Shown: positions 1 through 8,756 of the stretch, piece after piece
How positions within the stretch are numbered: position 1 is the first letter of the stretch
Layout of the letters: each line of letters starts with the position of its first letter
Assembly: GCA_027618475.1 (NCBI GenBank)
Contig: JAQCEJ010000023.1
Location: forward strand, 1-62,457
DNA length: 62,457 nucleotides
Source: Planctomycetota bacterium
GTDB lineage: Bacteria > Planctomycetota > Planctomycetia > Planctomycetales > Planctomycetaceae
Direction of reading: 5' to 3'
Program-made: the position numbers and the translations under genes
Notes under the pieces: model-generated
Told to the model about the DNA's origin: nothing
What the model saw: the letters and a program-made list of their open reading frames with translations, nothing else
Databases searched by the model: none

Positions 1-3000
1 AATGTGGTCCCCGCCCGACGGCAGCCGCATGCCATATTTGCGTTCGAGTCGCCTTAAATCGGAGAGATGGCGCTCGGCAAGTGGTCGGCTCTGGGCTTCG
101 AACATTCGCTCCCAGGTCGAGACAACCGAGGGATGCGCCACCCGGATAAAGACTTCGTGACAGAGAATTCCGGGCATCAGACTCCAGGCATCGCGATCGT
201 ACTTCGCCTCCAGCCGCAGCATATCGAGAAACATGTATAACATCTCGCCGTAGTCGGACTGCGTCGTCGTCGTATTGTATTCGAGAAACCGGTCGAATTT
301 GTCGACGATAATATCGTAGATCAGCGACAACGTTTCGACGGCGGTTTCTTTATCCACCGCTCCCGACTCGATGTCGTCGATCAGCGAGACCGGTGCGATC
401 GGATCGGGATTCTCGGCCAGATATCCGAGAAACGATTCGACGCCGATGTGCAGAATGGCGCGGACGTTTCCTAACGTGAGCCGTTTCGCCTGCAGCATTT
501 CGCCGCCATACTGAGTAATGAATTCTTTGGTCTGGTCCCAGACGTCGTCGAGCAACAGCGCTTCCACACTCGACAAGCGCATGGTTCGGCTGTGTCGCGT
601 CCACTGTTCGGTGTATCGCGTCAGCACTTCTTCGACGATCTCGATCAACTCGTCGTCAGCAAACCGACCCGATTTCCAGTGCGCCGACGATTCGACGATA
701 CACTCGAGAGAATTCTTCAGCGCGGTACGAAACAGCCGATCGAACTCGCTGACGGCAAGCCCGTCGGGTCGCGTTTCGCGTTCCATCCGCTGGGCCATCT
801 TCAGCAGATGCCACGTTTCGCGAATCAGCCCCAGACGCGGCATTTGTGCGAGCAGAAACCGCATGACCGCCTGCAGCGAGCGGGCTTCGAGAATTTCTTT
901 CGGGTATCCCCCTTTATCGAAGGGAATGTACAACAGCGCCTTGTGAGTGAACTCTCGCAGCAGCACGGGCAACAAACGGCGAATTTCAACCGGATCCCGC
1001 CGAAAAATACCGCGAAACACCGACAGCATCGTCTGACTGGTTCCCGGAGGAATCTTCTGCCCGTCGAGCGTCGGCAGGCACGCCGCCAGCATCCGTGCCG
1101 AGGTCCGACAACTGACAGCGGTACTTACGGTCGCGTGCAGCAGATAGTGGCGAGTCTGCAGTTGCAGGTCGAATTCGATGTTGGCATCGTGTTCTCCCGA
1201 GGGGAGAGGAATGTCATATTTCCATAATTGCTGCAAGAGCGACAACAGTTCCTGTTCGAGACCGAGTGTCCGCTGATACCAGGCCGTCATCCACTCGGCG
1301 ACTTCCTCTTCGCGTGTCGCCGTCGAATCCGCCGGTTCGGGAATTGAGGTGACGTTTTCACCTCGGATATTCATGTCATCATCGTCGAGTGTGGGATCAT
1401 CAGACGGGGAGGCGTTGACGATCCGCGTGCTGCCATAGGCTCCTGCCGCCATTTGCCACAACAGCGTCAGCGTATGCAGAAAGCGCAGTCGAGGTTCGAG
1501 GCGATCCTGCAACACTTCGATTTCGGTGAGCGACATCCGATCGCCGCTGTCCATGATGCTTTCATTGATGCCATCTTCAGCGCTGTCGCGATAGACAATA
1601 TCGTCGTAAGCCGCTTCGAATAAATCATCTTCGATGTCGTCTTCGTCGTCATCGATCTGATCGTCGAATTCGCCGTCGAGGCCCGAGTTCCAGAGATCAC
1701 GGTCGTTTCCGCCGTTCGGTTCCAGTTGCTGCAACAGCGGAGCATGCCAGAATTCGCCGGCGTTGGCTTCGAGGTAATCGAACATTTTTCGGAGAATCGG
1801 CCACGGGTCGTCAACGATCGCAGGGACGTCATCGCTACCGAGAATGAGTTGCCCCCAGCGCAAGATCAATGCGTGAAAGGAGACCGGTCCCGCTTCGAGG
1901 CCGACTTCTTCCGCCTGGCTGAGCCACTGCATCAGAAGCCCCAGCGCCGCCTTATGCTCGCGGCGTTTCAACAGAATATCGACGACCTGCAGATACGCCT
2001 GGGCCGTCTGCAATTCGTGCGAATGTTGTCGCCAGAAGGAAATGTCATCGGCCGATTCTCCTGCGGCTTTCCATTCCAGAAGCACATGAGAGACTCTGTC
2101 GGCCGATTCCCAGCATTCGCGACCGACGACGCGGGGAAGTTCTTCGACCGTCGACGAAGCGTATCGATCCCATTCGTCGGCGATCTCACGAAACCGTCGC
2201 GATGTCGACTCGATGAGCGCGGTCTGTCCCTGAGCTGCGGCTTCACACATCAACCGTGAGAAAATGTCGAAGGTTCCTTGAACCAGTTCGAGCAGGCTTT
2301 CGACCCGTTGATCGGGAACGCTGTCTTCTCGGGAAGAAAAAAGAGGAAATTGCCCTTGGAAACCCAGTATCTCCCACGGATCAACCAGCGCGCCGCATTC
2401 GATTCCACGGTGCAGCAGGTCGACGATGTCATGCAGCAGCGTTTCGGCGACGTGCAGTTCTCCACGATCGAGCGCCTGCCGGGCGGTGGTGATGCAGCAT
2501 TGAATATCGCATTCGAATCGGACGGAAAGGCAGGGAATACGGGCCGCCTCTTCTCGCGAAATATCAGGATATCCCAACCGGGCATACAACCCCGCGAGCG
2601 TGCGCGATTGCAATTGCTGAGCACCGTAATGAGCCAGTTCGAGATTGAGCGCCTGCCTTACATGCCCGAATGGTTGCTGTGTCGATTTCACGACCCGCTT
2701 CAATCGTTTTTCGCGTGTTCCGCTCACCATATCCATCAGCCGTGCATAAAACGCGTCACGCTGACGGGCGACGCGCGGCAATAACGACGTCAACGTGATA
2801 TCCGACTGATGGGTATCGGGCCCCGCGCCGCTGATCGACGACGCCATGAGAATCGTTCCGCTCAACACGGCCGCGGCATCGAATAACGCTTCCTCTTCAC
2901 CCATCGGTTCCTGGCTGCTGATCCAGTCGCACAGCGAATCCAGAATGATTTTCCTCAGCACAAACCGGCGGTAATAACCCTGATTGTCGATCAGATGCGG

Positions 3001-3738
3001 ATCCCATTCGCCGAATATGTAATTCGTCCGTTTATTGACAGGATGCAAATGATCGTGCGCCCGAGGATCGAGGCACAATTCGTCCAGACGATCGAGGTGG
3101 AAATAAGCAGCATTCAGCAGTTCTTCAGGAACCTGCGAAAGAAACTCGATGGTTCTCTCCAACAGCGTCTGATACACCCCACACGCCACTCCCGCTCCGT
3201 TCAGATATAGCGGTATGGGACGAAACCGTTCGTGAGCGTAGGGCTCCATCAACCGGCCATTTTCGAGCAAGGCGACCGGTCGGTGTCCGATGTAATCGTT
3301 CGATTGAAGCAATGACTGCCGTACGATGCGGTCCGTTTCCGACCATGGGCCTCCCTGTCTTAACACCGCCTCGAAAAAACGGGCCAACAAAAAGGGTTGT
3401 TGAAATTCGGAGGGAGAGAGATGAAAAAAAAGATCGGCATGATGGGCCAGGTACGCCGGAAACAGGTCAACAAACACCAGCCGCACGACTTCGATCGCTT
3501 GAGAATTATCGGCGAAGACGGCATCCTGTTGGCGATACTTTTCCGCCCGATCGATGAGAAGATCCGGGAGGAGCGACCACGTGTTCTCTCCCCAGTGGGC
3601 GAACATCGTATTCAAATTTCGCTGAAACGCCGCGTCCGGAGAACCGTTGGAGAAATTCAGATACCCCATGGCCTCTCGGAGGACTGTTTCCAGTTCAGGG
3701 CCAAGATCATCCTTGACTTGTGCGCGATCGGTTGGCAT
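1..3738 (-). CDS. Very large uncharacterised protein, 3' end beyond window
   Basis: A single reading frame stays open from an ATG at 3738 to the left edge of the window (1246 codons) with no stop, so the C terminus lies outside. I do not recognise a family. The sequence is acidic, Leu-rich and mostly helical in character, with no signal peptide or membrane segment. A strongly acidic stretch rich in Asp and Glu sits near residues 690-720 and a second Asp run near residue 790. The even helical texture would fit an alpha-solenoid or TPR-like scaffold, but I cannot point to a clear repeat, so this is only an impression. There is no convincing Shine-Dalgarno site in front of the ATG, as for many genes here. 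It is transcribed away from the universal stress protein gene to its right. Confidence is high that it is coding, low on function. Confidence 0.8.
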   Translation of the reverse strand, partial: MPTDRAQVKDDLGPELETVLREAMGYLNFSNGSPDAAFQRNLNTMFAHWGENTWSLLPDLLIDRAEKYRQQDAVFADNSQAIEVVRLVFVDLFPAYLAHHADLFFHLSPSEFQQPFLLARFFEAVLRQGGPWSETDRIVRQSLLQSNDYIGHRPVALLENGRLMEPYAHERFRPIPLYLNGAGVACGVYQTLLERTIEFLSQVPEELLNAAYFHLDRLDELCLDPRAHDHLHPVNKRTNYIFGEWDPHLIDNQGYYRRFVLRKIILDSLCDWISSQEPMGEEEALFDAAAVLSGTILMASSISGAGPDTHQSDITLTSLLPRVARQRDAFYARLMDMVSGTREKRLKRVVKSTQQPFGHVRQALNLELAHYGAQQLQSRTLAGLYARLGYPDISREEAARIPCLSVRFECDIQCCITTARQALDRGELHVAETLLHDIVDLLHRGIECGALVDPWEILGFQGQFPLFSSREDSVPDQRVESLLELVQGTFDIFSRLMCEAAAQGQTALIESTSRRFREIADEWDRYASSTVEELPRVVGRECWESADRVSHVLLEWKAAGESADDISFWRQHSHELQTAQAYLQVVDILLKRREHKAALGLLMQWLSQAEEVGLEAGPVSFHALILRWGQLILGSDDVPAIVDDPWPILRKMFDYLEANAGEFWHAPLLQQLEPNGGNDRDLWNSGLDGEFDDQIDDDEDDIEDDLFEAAYDDIVYRDSAEDGINESIMDSGDRMSLTEIEVLQDRLEPRLRFLHTLTLLWQMAAGAYGSTRIVNASPSDDPTLDDDDMNIRGENVTSIPEPADSTATREEEVAEWMTAWYQRTLGLEQELLSLLQQLWKYDIPLPSGEHDANIEFDLQLQTRHYLLHATVSTAVSCRTSARMLAACLPTLDGQKIPPGTSQTMLSVFRGIFRRDPVEIRRLLPVLLREFTHKALLYIPFDKGGYPKEILEARSLQAVMRFLLAQMPRLGLIRETWHLLKMAQRMERETRPDGLAVSEFDRLFRTALKNSLECIVESSAHWKSGRFADDELIEIVEEVLTRYTEQWTRHSRTMRLSSVEALLLDDVWDQTKEFITQYGGEMLQAKRLTLGNVRAILHIGVESFLGYLAENPDPIAPVSLIDDIESGAVDKETAVETLSLIYDIIVDKFDRFLEYNTTTTQSDYGEMLYMFLDMLRLEAKYDRDAWSLMPGILCHEVFIRVAHPSVVSTWERMFEAQSRPLAERHLSDLRRLERKYGMRLPSGGDHI

Positions 3739-4254
3739 GGTCGGTCAAACTCGGTACGCTCGTAATATCATCGGACGGTGAAGCACATCATGACAGACCG
3801 TTCGATGTCCACGCCATAGTGGGTTTCGTTTCCGCCATTCGAGACGGAACCGACACCCGCGAACGGAATGCGGACAATACAGTCTTCACGACGAGAGCAC
3901 AAATCATAACAACATAAGCAGGAAAACAAACCACCGACACATTCGACTTGCATTATTTTACGCATCTCGAACTTCACCCCCCGGTGGGAGGGTTTTCTTC
4001 ACAACTATCGATTCTTGCGACAAAACGTCTCCGGCACGATTCAAGCGCCTTCAGTAGAACAAGTGAATCTACGATTTGCAAAGGGTCAACTCCTCGTAAC
4101 ATCACAACACAAACGCCTCACATGGACTATTTTGGATTCCACGCCCGACTGCCGAATCGTCGGATTTCGGAACGACCGTCGGCTCATGGTATAGAAACAT
4201 TCATGCCGCCTCGATCAATAACTTGAACACACTGCAAAAGGGAGCCTTGACACC
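3739..4254. other. Divergent intergenic region, no gene seen
   Basis: This 516-base gap separates two divergent genes and must hold both promoters. It is more AT-rich than the flanking genes, especially around 3880-4110. A short plus-strand frame at 3948-4226 has no recognisable product and no ribosome site, and I do not call it. An AAGGGAG-like ribosome site lies just before the ATG at 4255. Confidence 0.6.
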
Positions 4255-4725
4255 ATGTCGATTCAACTCAAAAAAATCCTCGTAGCAACCGATTTCAGCG
4301 AACATGCTCAACTCGCATTACGTTACGGCGTCGAGATGTCAAAACAGTTTTCCGCCGAACTGCTGATTTGTCATGTTATCCCATATCCCGATCTGATTTC
4401 TCAGCTTCCTCCGACGGCCGAGGCGTATATTCCCTCGAATATACACGAAATGCACGTGCGAACCGCTGAAGAACAGGGGCAAAAATTGATCGACGAGCAT
4501 TGTCAGGGTGTCAAGGCATCGTTTCAATTCCGTAGCGGCAGCCCCTTCGTAGAAATTGTTCGCCTCGCCAAGGACGACGATATCGATCTGCTGATCATCG
4601 GTACGCACGGTCGCGGCGCAGTCGCCCATATGCTGTTGGGTTCGGTCGCCGAACGCGTCGTGCGCAAGGCCCCCTGTCCCGTGCTCACCATCCGTAGCGG
4701 CCAGCACGATTTCGTGCATCCGTAG
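4255..4725 (+). CDS. Universal stress protein (UspA family)
   Basis: A 156-residue single-domain Usp protein, the usual length for the family. The N terminus (KKILVATDFSEHA) is the typical first strand and loop. The ATP-binding signature G-x2-G-x9-G-S is complete: G116-T-H-G119, nine residues, then G129-S130, followed by the family ending APCPVLTIR. This points to an ATP-binding member rather than the non-binding UspA type. Such proteins act in the cytoplasm in stress tolerance, and their exact partners are usually unknown. A good ribosome site (AAAAGGGAG) precedes the ATG. The next gene, 137 bases downstream on the same strand, encodes an Nramp-like transporter. The two may share a transcript, but the gap is long enough for a separate promoter. 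Confidence 0.95.
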   Translation: MSIQLKKILVATDFSEHAQLALRYGVEMSKQFSAELLICHVIPYPDLISQLPPTAEAYIPSNIHEMHVRTAEEQGQKLIDEHCQGVKASFQFRSGSPFVEIVRLAKDDDIDLLIIGTHGRGAVAHMLLGSVAERVVRKAPCPVLTIRSGQHDFVHP

Positions 4726-4862
4726 CGTTTCGTTTTCAAGCGAAACATCAACGTGTGCCAGGCAGTATGTTTCGCAAATTATTTTCGCTTCGAACGCCAA
4801 CTTGTTTCCGACTCATTTTTTATCCCTCAGCCTTCAACAACTGATTTTGGGAGTCGACCGTC

Positions 4863-6800
4863 ATGTCGTCAGCTGAAAACACGCCACCATCGACTGCTGC
4901 CGAGGCTCCCTATCCTGGATCCCGTGCGATGCCGCGCTGGAACCTTGCCGAAATTCCTCCCGCCCCGACATTCGGCTGGAAAAACTGGGCGGCCATGCTC
5001 GGACCGGGGCTCGTGCTCGGCGGAGCGGCAATCGGCGGCGGAGAATGGCTCTCGGGCCCGATGATCACCGCCCGCTACGGTGGTGCGCTGATGTGGCTGG
5101 GAATGCTCAGCATCGCCGGCCAGTTGATCTACAACTGCGAGATCAGCCGGTACACGCTCTATACCGGAGAGCCGATCTTCACAGGTAAATTTCGACTGCT
5201 CCCCGGCCCCATGTTTTGGGTGTTGATTTATCTGATTCTCGATTTTGGTTCTGTCTTTCCGTATCTCGCAGCAAGTGCGGCAACGCCGCTGGCCACCGTC
5301 ATTCGCGGGCACGTCCCCAATCCTGCCGTTCCGGCCGATAAGTTTCTACTCACGACGCTTGCCTATGTGATTTTCATAGTGTCGATGATCCCCTTAATCA
5401 TTGGGGGAAAAGTTTATAATTCCCTCAAAGCCATCATGACATTCAAAATATTCATGGTCATGGGATTTCTGCTCGTCGTCGGTTTCTCTTATGTCGGTTT
5501 CGATACCTGGGTCGATGTGTTTAGTGGAATGTTCAAAATCGGCAACGTTCCTATTCGCGCCGCCGAAGACCGCAACAACAACGGCATCCTAGACCCCGGT
5601 GAAGACTGGGACAAAGATGGACATCTCGACGTCATCGAACCGGAAACAAAAGCCGTTTTTGATACCGACAATGACCGCAAGCTCGATGCGACCGATGTGA
5701 ACCTCGATGGCTTGCCCGACCCGACGCTTGCGATTCTTAACGGAGACAAGACGACCTATTGGCCAGATCTCGACCAGGATGGCCACCCCGATACCGAAGT
5801 CATGGTGCACGTCTACGGAGACGATCGCATCGAGGGGCCTTATCGGCTTGATGCCGACGGTGACGGAAAACTCGACCGTTTTATCGACATCGACGGCGAC
5901 GGCCTGCGCGACGGCGCCAACGTCGACAACATTTTTGTATCGCAGCAGCAAGGACGCGGCTGGCCCGCGATCGACTGGAGCACGGTCGCTCTGCTCTCGA
6001 TGCTGGTCGCGATTTCGGGATCGGGGGGGTTATCCAACACGCCGGTCAGCAATTACACGCGCGATCAGGGCTGGGGGATGGGTCATTATGTAGGAGCGAT
6101 TCCCAGTGTGGTCGGTGGACATAACATTCAACTGTCTCACGAAGGGACCGTTTTCACCCCGACGCCCGAGGCCATGCCCCGCTGGAAACGATGGTACTAC
6201 CATGTCGCCCGAGAACAGATTTTTGTCTGGGCACCGGCCTGTCTGTTCGGCCTGGCGTTACCGAGTTTGCTTTCGGCCGAGTTCCTTCCTCGCGGGTCGG
6301 AAGTTCAGAATCCCTGGGAGGCATCGGTTAAGACTGCCGGGGCGATTCAACATCGCATTGGAGGTTTGACGGGAGACACATTCTGGTATTTGACGCTGCT
6401 GTGTGGCTTTGTCGTTCTCGCTCCCAGCATGGCGGTTTCTGCGGATGGCGTGATTCGTCGCTGGGTCGACGTTTTCTGGACGTCGAGTGCCACGTTACGC
6501 AAATTACCGCCGAAAAATATCCGCTATGTGTACTTCGGCGTTCTTTCGACGTATATCCTGTTTGGTCTGGTGATGCTTTCCTTGAACCCGGAAAAACTCA
6601 TCAAGATCGCCACCACAATTTTCAATTTCGCCCTCGGCTTCAGCTGCTGGCACACACTATTCGTGAATTGCATTCTGTTACCCATAGAACTGCGGCCCCG
6701 CATGCTTGTCCGCATCGCCATGACGGTCGCCGGGCTCTTTTTCTGGATCGTGGCGACGATCTCGGCGTATGTGAACCTCAAAGAATTGGGATGGATTTAA
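4863..6800 (+). CDS. Nramp-like transporter with inserted calcium-loop domain
   Basis: A 645-residue membrane protein that resembles the Nramp (LeuT-fold) metal transporters. TM1 near residues 40-60 carries GPGLVLGGAAIGGGEW, so GGGEW stands where classical Nramps have the metal-binding DPGN. TM6, after residue 374, has ISGSGGLSNTPVSN instead of the usual A/C-x-x-M-P-H. This suggests a divergent, perhaps non-Mn/Fe, subgroup. Five membrane segments precede residue 220. Residues 225-360 are then a hydrophilic insert with seven acidic loops of the D-x-D-x-D-G-x-x-D type (first at D236, last at D342), such as DWDKDGHLD and DIDGDGLRD. The remaining membrane segments follow. With Nramp topology the TM5-TM6 loop faces the periplasm, so the insert should be outside, where calcium is available. 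The fold assignment is fairly sure; the substrate is unknown. Confidence 0.75.
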   Translation: MSSAENTPPSTAAEAPYPGSRAMPRWNLAEIPPAPTFGWKNWAAMLGPGLVLGGAAIGGGEWLSGPMITARYGGALMWLGMLSIAGQLIYNCEISRYTLYTGEPIFTGKFRLLPGPMFWVLIYLILDFGSVFPYLAASAATPLATVIRGHVPNPAVPADKFLLTTLAYVIFIVSMIPLIIGGKVYNSLKAIMTFKIFMVMGFLLVVGFSYVGFDTWVDVFSGMFKIGNVPIRAAEDRNNNGILDPGEDWDKDGHLDVIEPETKAVFDTDNDRKLDATDVNLDGLPDPTLAILNGDKTTYWPDLDQDGHPDTEVMVHVYGDDRIEGPYRLDADGDGKLDRFIDIDGDGLRDGANVDNIFVSQQQGRGWPAIDWSTVALLSMLVAISGSGGLSNTPVSNYTRDQGWGMGHYVGAIPSVVGGHNIQLSHEGTVFTPTPEAMPRWKRWYYHVAREQIFVWAPACLFGLALPSLLSAEFLPRGSEVQNPWEASVKTAGAIQHRIGGLTGDTFWYLTLLCGFVVLAPSMAVSADGVIRRWVDVFWTSSATLRKLPPKNIRYVYFGVLSTYILFGLVMLSLNPEKLIKIATTIFNFALGFSCWHTLFVNCILLPIELRPRMLVRIAMTVAGLFFWIVATISAYVNLKELGWI

Positions 6801-7130
6801 AATCAACCATTCTGTGAATTCCCCCCATTCTAACCGGCAACAGACGCAACCCATTCAACGCATTCACCCCATAACGCGCACTCTCGTCCATTGCGTCCCG
6901 CACCGACTAATTGATCATCTCAGTTTGACTTAACTTCGCTGGCAAGATAGGTCGATCTTAACGATAGAACAATTTCTACCGCTGCGCCTGAATCGTATTC
7001 GCATCCTTGTTCAAGTCACCTGTTCGTCCTGTTTTATACTCCCTCCGTTCACATCCTCTGAACTTGCCGTTTCTCGCCTGTCGATCCCAAACGACTCTGG
7101 CGGGGAGCATCCAACCCCTCTGGTGATTTC
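6801..7130. other. Intergenic region upstream of the motor operon
   Basis: This 330-base gap holds no gene I can support. It should contain the promoter of the three-gene ExbB/ExbD-like operon that starts at 7131. A TTGACT sequence at about 6926 could be a -35 box, but I see no well-spaced -10 partner. There is no clear terminator hairpin after the transporter gene. Confidence 0.5.
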
Positions 7131-8633
7131 ATGTCTTCACAACCAACTGCCAAACTTTCCGCTCTTTCGCGAAACCATCTCTCAGAATCGGCTCCCTCGG
7201 GCTTTGCCAGTCTTGTCGATCAGGTCTTTACGTCGCCGTTTCTTATCGGTGCCGTAATGACCTACACGTTTTATCTGATGATTCCGCGATCTCCGGTCTT
7301 CCGCGATCTGCTCGAACGGTATTGTTGCAGCCACCCGATTGAATACGCCACAGTCTATATGTTCTTCATCAGCCTGGCGATCTTGCTTAAGAAGAGTGTC
7401 GGACTCATCGGCGAAAACTCCAGTCTGAAGCGCGATACGCTTCCCACGGCACAATTCTCGGGCTCCAACCTCGCGATTCCTGTCGCCGAAAAATTGCAGG
7501 AACATGTCGGTTCGCAGTCATCGCGCTGGAGATCGTCGATCTGGGGACATCGCCTGCAGGATATCATCCATTATCTTCGCGGCAAGCAAAGCCCCGAAGG
7601 ACTCGACGATCATCTCCGATATCTCGCCGACATGGCAGCCGACCGAATTCATTCGAGCTACGCTTTGGTCAGGACCATCACGTGGGGTATCCCGATTCTG
7701 GGATTTCTCGGGACGGTCATCGGCATCACGCTCGCGATCTCCAACGTCACTCCCGAACAACTCGATCAATCGCTCGATCAGGTGACGCGCGGACTGGGGG
7801 TCGCCTTTGATACGACGGCGTTGTCTCTGAGCCTTTCACTGGTGATGGTCTTTATCACCTTCGTCGTGGAAGGAGCCGAACAACAGGTTCTTACGCGGAC
7901 CGAAGAACTGGCCATGCATCAAATCGGGACGTTGTTTTCGTCGCGAAAGTCGGAAAGCCCGCTCGTTCAGGCCGAAGCCGACGCCGCTGCGCTGCTCGTC
8001 GAACAGACTCATCGCTGGCTGTCGTCACAACAAGACATCTGGAGTCGATCACTCGATGAACTACGCACGAGTTGGTCGACATCGCTCGAACGGCAACGAG
8101 AAGACTTGACCGCCGCGCTCAACGCGGGTGTTGAAGAATCCCTGGCGGGACACGTTCAACAAATCGCCGATGTCCGGGGCGAGTTTCTTTCATCGCTTCG
8201 CGAGATGGCCGAGACATTCTCGGCGGGCGTGACCGAAGAACGACGGCAGCACCACGCACATATCTTGAAATCAGAGCAACAGATGCAATCGCTGTTTGAA
8301 CAGTGGCAAGGTCAGTCTCATGCGGTCTTAGAGACACATTCCCGTCAGTTCAGTGACGTGTTGCAGTCTTGTACCGATGAAATCCAGTCATGCCAGAAAG
8401 AACTGTCTCGCTCGACAGAAACGCTCGCCAACATCCTCTGCGCCTGGAAAGATCGCGCAGAGACATTGTCGGAAATGAAAGAAGATCAACATCAGCTTGT
8501 CGATCTTCAAGGCCAGCTGGCCCGCAATCTCGAAACCGTTCGCGCGGCCGAATCACTCGAAAAAACGCTGCATGGACTGACGGCCGCCGTGCATCTCTTG
8601 ACGATGAAATCACCCAACAGCAAAGCCGCGTAA
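7131..8633 (+). CDS. MotA/TolQ/ExbB-type proton channel protein
   Basis: A 500-residue inner-membrane protein. Four membrane segments are visible: near residues 36-52, 75-95, 183-205 and 225-248. The last two carry the family signature GIPILGFLGTVIGITLAI and AFDTTALSLSLSLVMVF, matching the GLLGTV and TTA motifs of ExbB/TolQ/MotA that line the proton path. After residue 250 comes a long cytoplasmic tail of about 250 residues, rich in Glu, Gln and Arg and very probably coiled-coil. ExbB and TolQ have no such tail, but ZorA-like and other long MotA-family proteins do. The two genes downstream encode single-pass proteins with ExbD-like anchors, so this is likely the channel ring of a three-part motor. 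No ribosome site is obvious before the ATG. Confidence 0.88.
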   Translation: MSSQPTAKLSALSRNHLSESAPSGFASLVDQVFTSPFLIGAVMTYTFYLMIPRSPVFRDLLERYCCSHPIEYATVYMFFISLAILLKKSVGLIGENSSLKRDTLPTAQFSGSNLAIPVAEKLQEHVGSQSSRWRSSIWGHRLQDIIHYLRGKQSPEGLDDHLRYLADMAADRIHSSYALVRTITWGIPILGFLGTVIGITLAISNVTPEQLDQSLDQVTRGLGVAFDTTALSLSLSLVMVFITFVVEGAEQQVLTRTEELAMHQIGTLFSSRKSESPLVQAEADAAALLVEQTHRWLSSQQDIWSRSLDELRTSWSTSLERQREDLTAALNAGVEESLAGHVQQIADVRGEFLSSLREMAETFSAGVTEERRQHHAHILKSEQQMQSLFEQWQGQSHAVLETHSRQFSDVLQSCTDEIQSCQKELSRSTETLANILCAWKDRAETLSEMKEDQHQLVDLQGQLARNLETVRAAESLEKTLHGLTAAVHLLTMKSPNSKAA

Positions 8634-8756
8634 TTGGTTGTTTTCGCATCGCTTTTCCATTTCTCACTATTTTGAAGGTTGTCGACCGCATCGTTTGTCC
8701 TCGTATTCACTGGGCTGGTCCGGTCGATTCCTGTTTTCTTCAATCGTTGCCTTTCC

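Noticed and set aside
4255-6800. Stress protein and transporter as one functional operon
   Set aside because: The 137-base gap has no sign of coupling and could hold a promoter, so a functional link was not claimed.
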